DNA of 6,763 bases from Nitrosomonas sp. (GTDB lineage Bacteria; Pseudomonadota; Gammaproteobacteria; Burkholderiales; Nitrosomonadaceae). The stretch spans positions 1 to 6,763 of the forward strand of contig JAOULU010000092.1 in assembly GCA_029881855.1 (NCBI GenBank). Direction: 5' to 3'. The position numbers were made by a program, and so were the translations under genes. Below are positions 6,386 through 6,763 of the stretch, piece by piece; positions within the stretch are counted from its first letter, which is position 1, and the number at the start of each line of letters is the position of its first letter. The notes below the pieces were generated by a model, which saw only the letters and a program-made list of their open reading frames with translations, was not told the origin of the DNA and made no database searches.

Positions 6386-6763
6386 ATGACTAAAATAGCC
6401 AATCAGATTACTGCTGCTGTTCAAATACTTAAATCAGGTGAACCCGTTGCCTTTCCTACTGAGACTGTCTATGGGCTAGGTGCTGATGCCACTAATCCAA
6501 CGGCAGTACAAAAAATATATGCCATCAAGCAACGCCCTTTTGATCACCCACTAATCGTACATATCGGTGACACTGCACAATTATCTCATTGGGCACAGAA
6601 AATACCAGATTCAGCCTGGCAACTTGCAAGACATTTCTGGCCCGGGCCATTGACACTAATCTTGCAACGAAGTTCTAATGTGCCAGATATAGTGACAGGT
6701 GGCCAAGATACAGTGGGTATACGGGTGCCCGCTCACCCAATTGCACTTGCTTTGCTTAAATCA
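6386..6763 (+). CDS. Threonylcarbamoyl-AMP synthase, Sua5/YrdC/YwlC family (C-terminus beyond right edge)
   Basis: The first 126 residues are in the window and the frame is still open at the edge. The YrdC domain makes L-threonylcarbamoyl-AMP from threonine, bicarbonate and ATP, the first step of the t6A modification at position 37 of ANN-decoding tRNAs. Visible signatures are 'FPTETVYGLGADA' at 23-35, the K-x-R motif in 'IKQRP' at 47-51, 'HPLIVHI' at 54-60, 'FWPGPLTLIL' at 84-93 and 'TVGIRVPAHP' at 109-118. The wording resembles long-form Sua5 (with an extra C-terminal domain) more than short TsaC, but the end is not visible. It starts 11 bp after the cls stop and probably shares its transcript. 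The nearest purine-rich ribosome site (GAGAGGGA, 6363-6370) is about 15 nt from the ATG, rather far, so initiation may rely on coupling. Confidence 0.92.
   Translation, partial: MTKIANQITAAVQILKSGEPVAFPTETVYGLGADATNPTAVQKIYAIKQRPFDHPLIVHIGDTAQLSHWAQKIPDSAWQLARHFWPGPLTLILQRSSNVPDIVTGGQDTVGIRVPAHPIALALLKS

Noticed and set aside
1..6763. A new defence, mobile or biosynthetic system spanning the window
   Set aside because: All full-length genes fall in common housekeeping or small accessory families, orientations alternate, and only clsB with the Sua5-type gene is operon-like.

Overview
This 6.8 kb window is ordinary housekeeping chromosome from an AT-rich proteobacterium, most likely a betaproteobacterium. 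The best lineage hints are the LptC-like protein, whose 'RHDPDYIVEN' stretch after the membrane anchor resembles betaproteobacterial LptC, and a DUF3025 protein, a family I know from Gamma- and Betaproteobacteria. A low-GC member of the Nitrosomonadales would fit, but this is an impression from sequence feel and not a computed placement. No mobile element, CRISPR array, rRNA or tRNA gene was seen.

Layout from left to right. (1) Positions 1-740 hold the N-terminal part of a DUF3025 gene on the minus strand, starting with GTG and cut by the left edge. (2) It is divergent from ppa (inorganic pyrophosphatase, 888-1436, plus strand). The shared gap carries a perfect TATAAT box and an 8-bp inverted repeat. 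(3) A strong hairpin at 1444-1478 separates ppa from a convergent minus-strand gene (1504-1914) for a small zinc-ribbon protein with two membrane segments. (4) After a gene-free stretch of about 335 bp comes a hemerythrin HHE-domain gene (2250-2810, plus) with a textbook Shine-Dalgarno that fixes its start. (5) Convergent to it is lptC (2899-3459, minus), which stands alone without lptA, lptB or kdsC neighbours and has an extended -10 box almost touching its ATG. (6) Divergent from lptC is nadA (quinolinate synthase, 3775-4872, plus). (7) A 299-bp gap follows that contains what looks like a broken small reading frame. (8) It is followed by a ClsB-like cardiolipin synthase (5172-6374, plus) and, 11 bp downstream, a Sua5/YrdC-type threonylcarbamoyl-AMP synthase gene (6386 to the right edge).

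The genes do not form one pathway. They touch pyrophosphate removal, NAD synthesis, envelope biogenesis (LPS transport and cardiolipin), tRNA t6A modification and a di-iron protein. Apart from the last pair, each appears to be its own transcription unit. I found no convincing undescribed system. The points most worth a second look are the decayed ORF at 4955-5144, the orphan and possibly leaderless lptC, and the repeated or palindromic motifs upstream of ppa, the hemerythrin gene and nadA.
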